Shown piece by piece: positions 1 to 5,978 of a DNA stretch of 7,409 bases. A model generated the notes under the pieces. It worked only from the letters and a program-made list of their open reading frames with translations, made no database searches and was not told the origin of the DNA. This DNA comes from Zeimonas sp964538505 (GTDB lineage: Bacteria; Pseudomonadota; Gammaproteobacteria; Burkholderiales; Burkholderiaceae_E). The stretch covers positions 1 through 7,409 of the forward strand of contig CAZIDY010000079.1 in NCBI GenBank assembly GCA_964538505.1, given 5' to 3'. The translations under genes were made by a program, and so were the position numbers. The stretch's first letter is position 1. Every line of letters begins with the position of its first letter.

Positions 1-958
1 TCGCCGGCTCGCTCGCGCTGATCGTGCAGGCCGCCTGGATCTGATCGCCCGCCGGGAACGTGCGGGAAATCCCGAGTTTGCCCTGCGCGAGCAGATACGC
101 AGACTGGTAGCGGTCGGGGTAGAACCGGAACCACAGCGTTTCGTTCTTCAGCGCGACGAAGCCGTCCGACACGCCGTTTGCGAGGTAGGCGGTAAAGCTG
201 CCCTGCCCCAGCGTCGAGCTGGTGGCGCCGATCGTGCGGCCGTAGATCTGCGTCGAACTGACGCTGTGCGAGGTTTCAGGCGGAACGAAATCCGACGAAT
301 CCACTTCCGTGAAGATAGGCGAGGCGTATGACGCAAATACGCCTTTCGGCAGCGTGCCGGTGTGGATCTTCGGCAGCGCGGCCAGGAACTCCACCTGCCC
401 TTCGGTGTAGTTGATGTCGTACAGCGGGAAGTCCGCCCGCTCGACGTGCAGCCCCGGCACGGCGTAAATCTGCGCCGAGGTGATCACCGCGGCGGTGCTG
501 GTGGTCACGCGCACCTGTCCGATTTCGATGCTGCCGACAGGGATCAGCGGCGGGCCGCCCGCGGCCGCGCGGGTCTCGACAAAGGCCGCGCTCGCGCCAT
601 CCGTGCCGGCCACGGCGGCCAGGGCGCCGGACGAATTGACTGTGATCGAAATCACTTTCGACACGTTGTCCGCAGGGCGCGTGATCGTAACCGCATCGCC
701 GGCAACGGCCGTCGAGACGCCCGCAAGGTTGCAGGTCAGCGCGGCGACGTTCACCTCATTGTTGGTGGCGGACGGCGTGATGGCGCCGCCGGTCAGCAGG
801 CCATCGGGGCGCACGACGGGCGCGTAGCCCGATCGGCCCGACCAGGTAGCGGCGGCCGAAGTGAAAACGGTCGCATCGCCCGAGTCGGTCAGCGCCGACA
901 TGGCGACGGCGTTTTGCCCGGCCTCGTATTCAAGTTTTGCATTTTCGGCAGTTGCCAT
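1..958 (-). CDS. Probable phage major tail (tail tube) protein, C-terminus cut by window edge
   Basis: The minus-strand frame stays open from ATG at 958 to the left edge, giving at least 319 residues beginning MATAENAKLEYEAGQ. An AGGAG Shine-Dalgarno lies at 972-968, nine bases before the ATG, and the start is 3 bases after the stop of the upstream gene. The first 140 or so residues are rich in Ala, Ser, Thr and Val, with alternating hydrophobic residues typical of beta structure. A Pro-Pro segment (PPLIPVGSIEIGQVR) follows, and the last part reads LGQGSFTAYLANGVSDGFVALKNE, WFRFYPDRYQ and LGISRTFPAGDQIQAACTIS. That C-terminal part resembles, from memory, major tail or tail tube proteins of proteobacterial phages, which polymerise into the tail tube. 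The position after capsid genes fits. The ending ISASEPA suggests the natural C-terminus lies close outside the window. A different beta-rich virion protein is possible. Confidence 0.72.
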   Translation of the reverse strand, partial: MATAENAKLEYEAGQNAVAMSALTDSGDATVFTSAAATWSGRSGYAPVVRPDGLLTGGAITPSATNNEVNVAALTCNLAGVSTAVAGDAVTITRPADNVSKVISITVNSSGALAAVAGTDGASAAFVETRAAAGGPPLIPVGSIEIGQVRVTTSTAAVITSAQIYAVPGLHVERADFPLYDINYTEGQVEFLAALPKIHTGTLPKGVFASYASPIFTEVDSSDFVPPETSHSVSSTQIYGRTIGATSSTLGQGSFTAYLANGVSDGFVALKNETLWFRFYPDRYQSAYLLAQGKLGISRTFPAGDQIQAACTISASEPA

Positions 959-961
959 TTC

Positions 962-1138
962 TCAGGACTCCTGTTCGGCGCGCTCGCCGTCGTGCTTCGG
1001 TTTCCGGCCGCGCTTCGGTGCCTCGGGCTCGTGATCGGCCGGCGCAAACTGCGCGTCGATGATCTTGTAGCCCTGCGCCCGCAATTCGGCCTTGCGCTCC
1101 GGCGTGACCGGGTGCGGCTCGTAAATGATCTTTTCCAT
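962..1138 (-). CDS. Small charged phage protein between capsid and tail genes
   Basis: This 58-residue protein begins MEKIIYEPHPVTPERKAELRAQG. Its first half is a short basic helix-forming stretch with the segment GYKIIDAQFAP. The second half is highly charged and probably disordered, with a basic patch KRGRKPKH before an acidic tail. The frame can be extended upstream to a TTG at 1183, directly after the capsid stop. ATG 1138 is preferred because the conserved-looking part begins there and the extra residues (MSGPGNAGLSSREPS) look unstructured, although neither start has a strong Shine-Dalgarno. The gene lies 45 bases after the capsid gene and 3 bases before the tail gene, so it is probably co-expressed with them. 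I do not recognise a named family. A small virion or connector-related role is only an inference from position. Confidence 0.7.
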   Translation of the reverse strand: MEKIIYEPHPVTPERKAELRAQGYKIIDAQFAPADHEPEAPKRGRKPKHDGERAEQES

Positions 1139-1183
1139 GCTCGGCTCTCGGCTTGACAGGCCGGCGTTACCCGGCCCGCTCAA

Positions 1184-2155
1184 TCACTTCGCGGCGTCGC
1201 CGATGGTGATCACGCCCGCGGTGGCCTTGATGCTGGTTGCCACCTTGTCCCAGTTGGTGCCGGTCGCGATCTCGGCGTCGGTCGGGCTCTTGCCGCCGTT
1301 GGTCTCGTCCCAGGTGTAGCCCTTGAGCGCGAGGCCGAAGGTGTAATCGACCTGCATCGTGGTCTCGATGCGTGTCTGGCCGTTCGTGGTCTGGATGTTG
1401 CTCACCACGTCGCCGCCGTCATAGACGGTTGCAGCGCCTTCGGCCAGCGACAGCACGCGCAGCTTGTTCGGTGTGCCCGAGACATACAGCGCGGGCGCGT
1501 CGGTCACGACGACCGGCTTGCCGAGGATGTTGACAACCAGAACGTTCGAGCTCTGGAAAAGGTTCTGCGCGTTTGCGAGGTTCGCGCCAATCAGCTTGTG
1601 GTAAGCCGTGCCGTTCATGACCGATGCGACCAAGTTGCCGGACGAGTCGCCGAACAGCGCGTGAGCGGTGTTCATGGCGGCGTAGCTCAGGCCCAAAGTT
1701 GCACTGACATCGTTCGTGGTCGCGGCGCCCTGGTTCGCGATAGCGGCGCACAGGGCTGCAACCGCGGTGTTGAGCTGGTCAGCCATCAGCGCCTCGGCGA
1801 AGTTGCGCGAAGCAACCTCGATGCCCTCGGCGGTCGGCTTGTTCAGCCAGGTGAGCTGTGCCGGCTCGAAGCGAATCGGGCCGAAGCCGCCCGCGATCTT
1901 CACGCCGGACTGCTTGAGCTGGGTCAGGTCGGTCGGCGAGGCGGACGCCTGCGCTGCGTAGCGATCGACGCGACGCTGCGCCGAGTGGATGGCGGCGAAG
2001 AATGATTCCTGCAGGAAGTCGCCGTCGAACCCTTGCGTCGTGAGGCGGATCGAACCGTTCGATGCGGCATTGAACTTGTCGACCATCTGCGCCAGCGTCT
2101 CGATCGTCGCCGGCATCACGTACTCGTTGAAAACTTGCATCTGCGAGAGGGACAT
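1184..2155 (-). CDS. Phage major capsid protein
   Basis: This 323-residue protein begins MSLSQMQVFNEYVMPATIETLAQMVDKFNAAS. An AGGAG ribosome site at 2169-2165 sits nine bases upstream of the ATG. The N-terminal helix, the early QESFFAAIHSAQRRVDRYAAQ segment, a long Ala-rich central part with NGTAYHKLIGANL, the LVVNILGKPVVVTDAP strand segment and the late MQVDYTFGLALKGYTWDE segment resemble phage major coat proteins of the Gp13-like type, which are thought to share the HK97-like shell fold. That family name is from memory, not a search. Length is normal for such proteins. It would form the icosahedral head around the scaffold product encoded 32 bases upstream. C-terminal residues after GTNWDKVATSIKA read like a short appended beta segment. 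Capsid identity is fairly safe; the exact family is less so. Confidence 0.83.
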   Translation of the reverse strand: MSLSQMQVFNEYVMPATIETLAQMVDKFNAASNGSIRLTTQGFDGDFLQESFFAAIHSAQRRVDRYAAQASASPTDLTQLKQSGVKIAGGFGPIRFEPAQLTWLNKPTAEGIEVASRNFAEALMADQLNTAVAALCAAIANQGAATTNDVSATLGLSYAAMNTAHALFGDSSGNLVASVMNGTAYHKLIGANLANAQNLFQSSNVLVVNILGKPVVVTDAPALYVSGTPNKLRVLSLAEGAATVYDGGDVVSNIQTTNGQTRIETTMQVDYTFGLALKGYTWDETNGGKSPTDAEIATGTNWDKVATSIKATAGVITIGDAAK

Positions 2156-2187
2156 TTTTTGTTGCTCCTATTGCGGTTCGCCGCGCG

Positions 2188-2856
2188 TCACTTGCGCGGC
2201 AGATCAGGGAAGCGCGCAGCGATAGCCGCGGCGCGCTCGTTGCGATCACCGCCGAAATTTCCCTTCGCAGCGCCACCGCCTCCCGCGTTGTGGTCGCGCA
2301 TGCCGGCACCGCCCGTGCCAGTGGGTTTCAGCAGTTCGGGCCGGCTCTTCACCAGCCCTGCGATGCCGTCCTTGACCGAGACGAGTTTGTCGCCATCGGC
2401 CCGGAACAGCAGTTCGTCACCCTCCCACGTCAGCCGCTGCGAGACGTAGGTCTCCACCAGGTCGCGCGCCACGAATTCATGGCCGCCCAGCGCATCGCCG
2501 ATCACGGCGCGCTTGAGCGTGTCGCGATACTTGCCGTCGATTTCCTGCTTCGACTGCGCCAGCTCGGCGTTCTCGCGTTCGAGCTTCTTCATGCGCGCTT
2601 CGAATTGTTTCACGGCTTCGGCCTGGCCCTTTGCGTCGGGCAGCGAATCGAGGTCTTCCAGCGACTCGACGCCGAGCTTTTCGAGCATCCGGGCCTGCGC
2701 CGCAGTCATCTCGTCGAGCTTCGCCTTCAGCCCTTTGCGCCCGGTAATCGACTCATTGCGGGCGGCGTCGCGCTGCCCCGTCAGGTCGTCAATGTGGCTC
2801 TTGAGCGCGGCAAACGTCTCGTCGCCGAGCTTTTCCTTCAGTGCTTCGATGTCCAT
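2188..2856 (-). CDS. Scaffold-like coiled-coil protein (prohead assembly)
   Basis: This 222-residue protein begins MDIEALKEKLGDETFAALKSH. Residues 1-60 are helical with many charged residues. Residues about 76-118 form a predicted coiled coil (AVKQFEARMKKLERENAELAQSKQE). Residues 119-176 hold a compact part with FRADGDKLVSVKDGIAGLVKSRPELL. A Gly-rich linker spans about 179-203, and a short basic helix (NERAAAIAARFPDLPRK) closes the protein. Charged helices, a flexible linker and a basic C-terminal helix placed directly before the capsid gene are the usual layout of phage scaffolding proteins, whose C-terminal helix binds capsid subunits. The frame continues upstream past ATG 2940 to 3024, but those 5' codons run through the operator-like repeats and encode unlike sequence, so ATG 2856 is chosen. 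Its Shine-Dalgarno is weak (GAGG 3 bases upstream). A minor capsid or head protein is an alternative. Confidence 0.72.
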   Translation of the reverse strand: MDIEALKEKLGDETFAALKSHIDDLTGQRDAARNESITGRKGLKAKLDEMTAAQARMLEKLGVESLEDLDSLPDAKGQAEAVKQFEARMKKLERENAELAQSKQEIDGKYRDTLKRAVIGDALGGHEFVARDLVETYVSQRLTWEGDELLFRADGDKLVSVKDGIAGLVKSRPELLKPTGTGGAGMRDHNAGGGGAAKGNFGGDRNERAAAIAARFPDLPRK

Positions 2857-2902
2857 GGGCCTCGCGCCTGTGGTGGGTGTCCCATAGATATACGCCACGA
2901 AG

Positions 2903-2919
2903 TTTTCACGCGATGAAAA
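2903..2919. promoter_or_regulatory. Operator-like dyad 1 (TTTTCA-N5-TGAAAA)
   Basis: TTTTCA at 2903-2908 is mirrored by TGAAAA at 2914-2919 across a 5-base spacer (CGCGA). Symmetry extends outward to 9-base arms, AAGTTTTCA at 2900-2908 and TGAAAACTT at 2914-2922. The 17-base core is the size expected for a dimeric helix-turn-helix repressor site. It lies next to the possible leftward minus-10 element, so a bound protein could block the scaffold-capsid promoter. A hairpin at the RNA level is also possible, but no T-run follows it, so it does not look like a terminator. Confidence 0.6.
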
Positions 2920-2933
2920 CTTGTTGCGCGTTC

Positions 2934-2950
2934 TTTTCATTGCATGAAAA
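2934..2950. promoter_or_regulatory. Operator-like dyad 2 (TTTTCA-N5-TGAAAA)
   Basis: TTTTCA at 2934-2939 is mirrored by TGAAAA at 2945-2950 with the same 5-base spacing as dyad 1. The centres of the two dyads are 31 bases apart, about three helical turns, so dimers bound to both would sit on the same DNA face. The left half-site diverges outside the core, while the right half-site continues as TGAAAACTTCGTG, identical to the outermost half-site of dyad 1 on the opposite strand. Confidence 0.6.
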
Positions 2951-2993
2951 CTTCGTGTGATTAGATGGCTTTGTGGCGCAGATTCTTGCGCGT

Positions 2994-2999
2994 AAAAGG
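2994..2999 (+). promoter_or_regulatory. Ribosome binding site of the portal gene
   Basis: AAAAGG lies six bases before ATG 3006 and decides this start over the in-frame GTG at 2973, which has no purine-rich Shine-Dalgarno at proper spacing. Confidence 0.6.
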
Positions 3000-3005
3000 C
3001 CATCC

Positions 3006-4355
3006 ATGCAGAACTCGGCGGCACCCCGTTACCAATTCATCGCGCACGCGCTCAACGGCGACGGCCCGTTTCGCCCCGTTGTCTCGCATGACGCGCACGG
3101 GCAGCCGATCACCGTCCAGTCGAGCTATCTGGTGCGCTACCCGCGCGAGAGCGATCTGAAGTTCGCGCGCCGCAACGAAGTTGCGTTTTTCGATTCGCCG
3201 ATGGCGCAGGCCACGGGCGATTTCGTCGGCTACCTGTCGGAGCGCAATCCCGTCCGCAGCCTGCCGCACGCGCTATACAAGGCGATCGCCGACGACGCAG
3301 ACGGCAAAGGCAATAGCTTGGATGTGTTTTGGCAGACGTTCATGATCGACGCCAAAGCACGCGGCTGCATGCTCCTGCTGGTCGATATGCCGGCGATGGA
3401 CGCCGACACGATGGGCGATCAGATCAGCGATCGCGTGGCGCCCTACCTGGCCGCGATCAAGCCCGAGCAGATCACCGAATACGAACTTGGCCAAGACGGC
3501 CGATTCGTGTTCGCGGAGTTCGCTGGGCGCTACATCAAGGACGACGGCGAGCGCGTCGAGGCGTCCTGGCGGTTCGATCGGTTCGGATGGGAGGTGCGCG
3601 CGGTCAAGGGCGGCGCCATTCTCGATGCCGGCGAACACCCGCTCGACCAGTGCCCGGTCCTGATCTTCAGCGAGGGCGGCGACTTCCCGTCTTTCGGCCC
3701 GTTCGCCCCGATCGCTGATCTGTCGAAACGCCTGTTCAATCTCGACTCAGAACTGGACGAAATTCTGCGCGCGCAGACGTTTTCGTTGCTCACGATGCAG
3801 GTGCCGGACGGATCGACAGACAGCCAGAAGATCGACGCGGCGCGTGTGGTCGGCGAGACGATCGGCACGGCGAACCTCATGGTGCACACCGGATCGACAC
3901 CCGCGTTCATCGCGCCCGATTCGGGGCCGGCCGCAACCTACATGGCGCGGATCGATGCCGTTCGCGCACGCATCAACGAAATCGGCCTCGCAATCGCTTC
4001 GCCGAATCAGCGCGAAAGCGGCATTTCGATGCAGATGCGCTTCCACAAGATCAACGCCGCGCTCGCGAAGTTCGCCAGCCAAATGGAAGACCTTGAGCGC
4101 CGCGCGTGGGATCTATGCCGGCAATGGCTTGGAATGAGTGCAGCGCCCGAGGTGCAATGGTCGCGCGACTACAACCTCGCCGACGCGATGACCGAGCTTG
4201 ACGTTCTTGCGAACATGCAGGCGACCGCCATGCCTGGCGAAGTGATTCGCGAGCAACAGAAGCGCATCGTCGCGGTGCAGTTCTCCGGCGCCGATCAGGC
4301 CGTGGTGGAAAACATCCATCAGGCGATTGACGAGCGCGCCAGGGAGGTAGCATGA
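3006..4355 (+). CDS. Phage portal protein, DUF4055-like
   Basis: This 449-residue protein begins MQNSAAPRYQFIAHALNGD. Features that resemble the DUF4055 group of portal-type proteins are the segment YLVRYPRESDLKFARRNEVAFFD, the motif MLLLVDMPAMD followed by RVAPYLAAIKPEQITEYELG, and FAPIADLSKRLFNLDSELDEILRAQTFSLLTM. A long helical stretch near residues 310-380 (MARIDAVRARINEIGLAIASPN... MQMRFHKINAALAKFASQMEDLERRAWDLC) fits the portal stem and crown helices. A portal forms the dodecameric ring at one capsid vertex through which DNA is packaged and to which the tail attaches. At this length it is close to the usual portal size. It is the first gene of the rightward cluster and its stop overlaps the next ATG (ATGA). 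It faces away from scaffold and capsid, which is unusual. Family assignment is by pattern memory. Confidence 0.8.
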   Translation: MQNSAAPRYQFIAHALNGDGPFRPVVSHDAHGQPITVQSSYLVRYPRESDLKFARRNEVAFFDSPMAQATGDFVGYLSERNPVRSLPHALYKAIADDADGKGNSLDVFWQTFMIDAKARGCMLLLVDMPAMDADTMGDQISDRVAPYLAAIKPEQITEYELGQDGRFVFAEFAGRYIKDDGERVEASWRFDRFGWEVRAVKGGAILDAGEHPLDQCPVLIFSEGGDFPSFGPFAPIADLSKRLFNLDSELDEILRAQTFSLLTMQVPDGSTDSQKIDAARVVGETIGTANLMVHTGSTPAFIAPDSGPAATYMARIDAVRARINEIGLAIASPNQRESGISMQMRFHKINAALAKFASQMEDLERRAWDLCRQWLGMSAAPEVQWSRDYNLADAMTELDVLANMQATAMPGEVIREQQKRIVAVQFSGADQAVVENIHQAIDERAREVA

Positions 4356-4666
4356 GCCGAATCTACCTCGTCCAGAACGACACCCTGCCGCGCGTCACGC
4401 TGCGCATCACAGACGCCGATGACAACGACGCGGACATTAGCGGATGCACTGGTGCCACGGTGCATATGCGCGCGGTCGGCGGCACGGTCGTTACCACGAT
4501 CGTCGGCACGGTGGACACGGTCGCCGGCACGGTCGCGTTTGACTTTGCAGGCGGAGAGCTTGCCACGGCCGGCGAATACGAGGCCGAGGTACAGCTTCAG
4601 TTCGGCGCGCAAGTGCAGACGCTCTACCGGCCGCTCAAGTTGCGCGTGCGCGGGGAGTTTGCATGA
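4352..4666 (+). CDS. BppU N-terminal-domain-like beta protein
   Basis: This 104-residue protein begins MSRIYLVQNDTLPRVTLRITDADDNDADISGCTGATVHMRAVGG. The pattern QNDT-x-P, then a D-x-D turn, an 'isgCTGATVHMR' strand, AGTVAFDFAGGELATAGEYEAEVQLQF and a C-terminal LKLRVRGEF strand matches the N-terminal domain of the BppU family of phage baseplate upper proteins (also described as DUF2479). In lactococcal phages that domain anchors the receptor-binding apparatus to the baseplate. Here it stands alone, without the coiled coil and fibre-binding parts, so it may be an adapter or a small virion subunit. Its ATG overlaps the portal stop, with GGAGG at 4343-4347 just upstream, and its own stop overlaps the next gene. 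The repeat of the tripeptide GTV (three times) comes with three GGCACGGT octamers in the DNA. Confidence 0.65.
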   Translation: MSRIYLVQNDTLPRVTLRITDADDNDADISGCTGATVHMRAVGGTVVTTIVGTVDTVAGTVAFDFAGGELATAGEYEAEVQLQFGAQVQTLYRPLKLRVRGEFA

Positions 4667-4971
4667 TGCCCAACGACATCAGCCCCGAAATCATCAAATC
4701 CCCGTGGGTGGCCGGCGCCATGGGCGCAATCGTCGCGCTGCGTGGCGTGCCAGGTATTTCGTGGGCGGAGCGTGCATTTAACGTCCTGGCCGGCCTGCTC
4801 ATCGCGGGCTATGTCTCGCCGGCCGCAGCGTCATACCTAGGGCTATCCGAGCCAACGATGCAGAGTGCCGCCGCATTCCTGTGCGGGCTTTTCGGCCTGA
4901 ATTTGATGGCGGCAGTCGTCGAAGCCATTCGCACCGCCGACCTCTGGAGGCTCCTGCCGTGGAAGCGCTGA
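4663..4971 (+). CDS. Small three-helix membrane protein, probable holin
   Basis: This 102-residue protein begins MMPNDISPEIIKSPWVAGAMGAIVALRG. Hydrophobic segments lie at about residues 13-28, 40-60 and 68-90, giving up to three membrane helices, and the C-terminus is basic (LWRLLPWKR). Small size, three helices, a charged tail and a place upstream of an endolysin are the hallmarks of a class I holin, which opens the inner membrane at lysis time. Two tandem ATGs (4663 and 4666) are available, and GGAG at 4653-4656 sits 6 or 9 bases away. A dual start could in principle give two products, as in lambda S, but they would differ only by one Met, so this is unlikely to matter. The ATG overlaps the stop of the previous gene and its 3' end overlaps the next membrane gene by 13 bases. 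Confidence 0.68.
   Translation: MMPNDISPEIIKSPWVAGAMGAIVALRGVPGISWAERAFNVLAGLLIAGYVSPAAASYLGLSEPTMQSAAAFLCGLFGLNLMAAVVEAIRTADLWRLLPWKR
4945..4950 (+). promoter_or_regulatory. Ribosome binding site for the GTG-started membrane gene
   Basis: TGGAGG lies eight bases before GTG 4959 and selects this start; the longer open frame beginning at ATG 4881 is embedded in the previous gene and encodes unrelated polar residues before the hydrophobic protein begins. Confidence 0.65.
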
Positions 4972-5240
4972 TTGTTGGCCCGCTTCAGATTGCAAACGGG
5001 CTGGTGTCCGTCCTCGCCGCTGCGATGTTGACCGAGCTGGTCCTCAACCCGCACATCCACGAGGGCGTGGTCGTCAAGATCGGACTTATGGCGATGGTCT
5101 GGGGGCTGATCGGCACGGCATACCTCACCCTGTCCGCGTCGGAGAACTGGCAAGCGGTATGGCATGCGGGCTTGCTGCTGCGCTGCGGCCTTATCGTCGT
5201 CTGCGTAGGCACGTGGTGGCGGAGCAGGAAGAAATGCTGA
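4959..5240 (+). CDS. Second small membrane protein, holin or antiholin candidate
   Basis: This 93-residue protein starts at GTG and reads MEALIVGPLQIANGLVSVLA. Hydrophobic segments lie at about residues 4-27, 36-57 and 68-85, followed by a basic tail WWRSRKKC, so three membrane helices are possible. It overlaps the upstream holin candidate by 13 bases and the endolysin by 7. Paired small membrane proteins directly before an endolysin commonly act as holin and antiholin, or as holin and pinholin-type partner. The sequence does not show which of the two is the active hole-former. No named family is recognised with certainty. A non-lysis membrane role is less likely given the position. Confidence 0.66.
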   Translation: MEALIVGPLQIANGLVSVLAAAMLTELVLNPHIHEGVVVKIGLMAMVWGLIGTAYLTLSASENWQAVWHAGLLLRCGLIVVCVGTWWRSRKKC

Positions 5241-5977
5241 CCGCCTTCATCGACCGCCTGACCGGCCTGCTGCGCCCTGCTGGCCATTCCGGTGACACCA
5301 CCAAGATGGTCACGTCCGAGCGCGACCGCGCCCCGTTGATTTCGCCGGTAACGATTGGCCTACTCGAAGCGATCGGCGTCCGGCAAGCGCTCGCTGTCGA
5401 ATGGCTACCGCACATCAGCCAGGCCGCGCACCGCTACCAGATCGACGCCAATCCGCGCCGGCTGGCCGCATGGCTCGCGACGATCGCGCACGAGTCCGCG
5501 AGGCTCACGCGCACCATCGAAAACCTCAACTACTCGGCGCAGGGGCTCGCGCAGACGTGGCCCTCGCGCTACGCCGACATAACCGGCGAGCCTACGCAGT
5601 TCGCGTACAAGATCGCCCGAGATCCAGAGCGCATCGCAAACCACGTCTATGCAAATCGCCTCGGCAATGGCGGCATCACATCCGGCGACGGCTGGCGCTA
5701 CCGTGGGCGCGGGCTGATCCAGATCACCGGGCGGGCGAACTACGCCGCATCTGGCGCAGAGCTGGGGCTCGATCTGATCAACAAGCCCGAGCAGCTTGAG
5801 CAGCCGTACCTCGCCGCCATGAGCGCGGCCGAATGGTGGCACCGCCACGGCTGCAACAGCCTCGCCGATACCGGCGACATGTCCGCAGTCACGCGCCGCG
5901 TCAATGGCGGCCTCACCGGACTGGATGATCGGCTCAAGCTCTACGCCGCCGCGCTGCGCTATCTCGGGAGTGCGTGA
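5234..5977 (+). CDS. Endolysin, glycoside hydrolase family 19 (chitinase-like lysozyme)
   Basis: This 247-residue enzyme would cleave the glycan strands of peptidoglycan after the holin opens the inner membrane. The catalytic region is marked by LATIAHESARLTRTIENLNYSA (His86-Glu87, with Glu87 the presumed acid catalyst, and ENLNYS at 96-101), and by GDGWRYRGRGLIQITGRANY at 151-170, the GH19 core signature also seen in plant-type chitinases. Later motifs are AAEWWHRHGCN and VTRRVNGGLTGLDDR, typical of phage GH19 lysozymes. There is no signal peptide, so export relies on the holin. Start ATG 5234 is chosen because GGAG at 5221-5224 is nine bases upstream and the start overlaps the stop of the membrane gene. 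ATG 5306 would drop a 24-residue N-terminal extension of unclear role. No separate cell-wall-binding domain is evident. Confidence 0.92.
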   Translation: MLTAFIDRLTGLLRPAGHSGDTTKMVTSERDRAPLISPVTIGLLEAIGVRQALAVEWLPHISQAAHRYQIDANPRRLAAWLATIAHESARLTRTIENLNYSAQGLAQTWPSRYADITGEPTQFAYKIARDPERIANHVYANRLGNGGITSGDGWRYRGRGLIQITGRANYAASGAELGLDLINKPEQLEQPYLAAMSAAEWWHRHGCNSLADTGDMSAVTRRVNGGLTGLDDRLKLYAAALRYLGSA

Positions 5978-5978
5978 A

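Larger units (their letters stand above)
2896..2957. repeat. Perfect 13-bp inverted repeat framing the two dyads
   Basis: CACGAAGTTTTCA at 2896-2908 is the exact reverse complement of TGAAAACTTCGTG at 2945-2957, with 36 bases between the arms. The arms are the outer half-sites of the two operator-like dyads. Pairing of the arms would form a large stem enclosing the inner half-sites, but the simpler reading is a pair of protein-binding sites with their strongest half-sites on the outside. Confidence 0.75.
2857..3005. promoter_or_regulatory. Divergent control region between leftward head/tail and rightward portal/lysis clusters
   Basis: These 149 bases separate the starts of the scaffold (minus) and portal (plus) genes and must hold the promoters of both clusters unless transcription enters from outside. 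The middle is distinctly more AT-rich than its surroundings and is filled with TGAAAAC-type half-sites in both orientations. A leftward minus-10-like element is possible in the AT-rich stretch at 2883-2892 (TATATCTAT on the minus strand), beside the left dyad, but no convincing minus-35 pairs with it. For rightward transcription only weak matches exist (TTGCAT at 2940-2945, TTAGAT at 2961-2966). Promoter assignment is therefore tentative; the regulatory nature of the region is better supported. Confidence 0.55.

Noticed and set aside
362..1156. Long plus-strand open frame (264 codons) opposite the tail and small-protein genes
   Set aside because: It lies antisense to a well-supported minus-strand gene with good ribosome sites; the product is Arg/Gly-rich low-complexity sequence typical of antisense frames in GC-rich DNA.
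2290..2916. Plus-strand open frame (208 codons) opposite the scaffold gene
   Set aside because: Antisense shadow with no ribosome site and no recognisable motif; the scaffold frame on the other strand has clear coiled-coil and linker structure.
2900..2922. Hairpin at dyad 1 as a transcription terminator
   Set aside because: The stem is AT-rich, there is no following T-run on either strand, and the place between divergent gene starts is wrong for a terminator.
2973..3005. GTG 2973 as the portal start
   Set aside because: No Shine-Dalgarno at proper spacing, whereas ATG 3006 has AAAAGG six bases upstream.
2857..3024. Upstream extension of the scaffold gene to 2940 or 3024
   Set aside because: The extra codons run through the operator-like repeats and into the portal gene, have no good ribosome site, and encode sequence unlike a scaffold N-terminus.
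4481..4533. Three GGCACGGT octamers as a possible regulatory repeat
   Set aside because: They fall in frame within the BppU-like gene and encode the repeated Gly-Thr-Val of beta strands, so protein composition and GC codon bias explain them.
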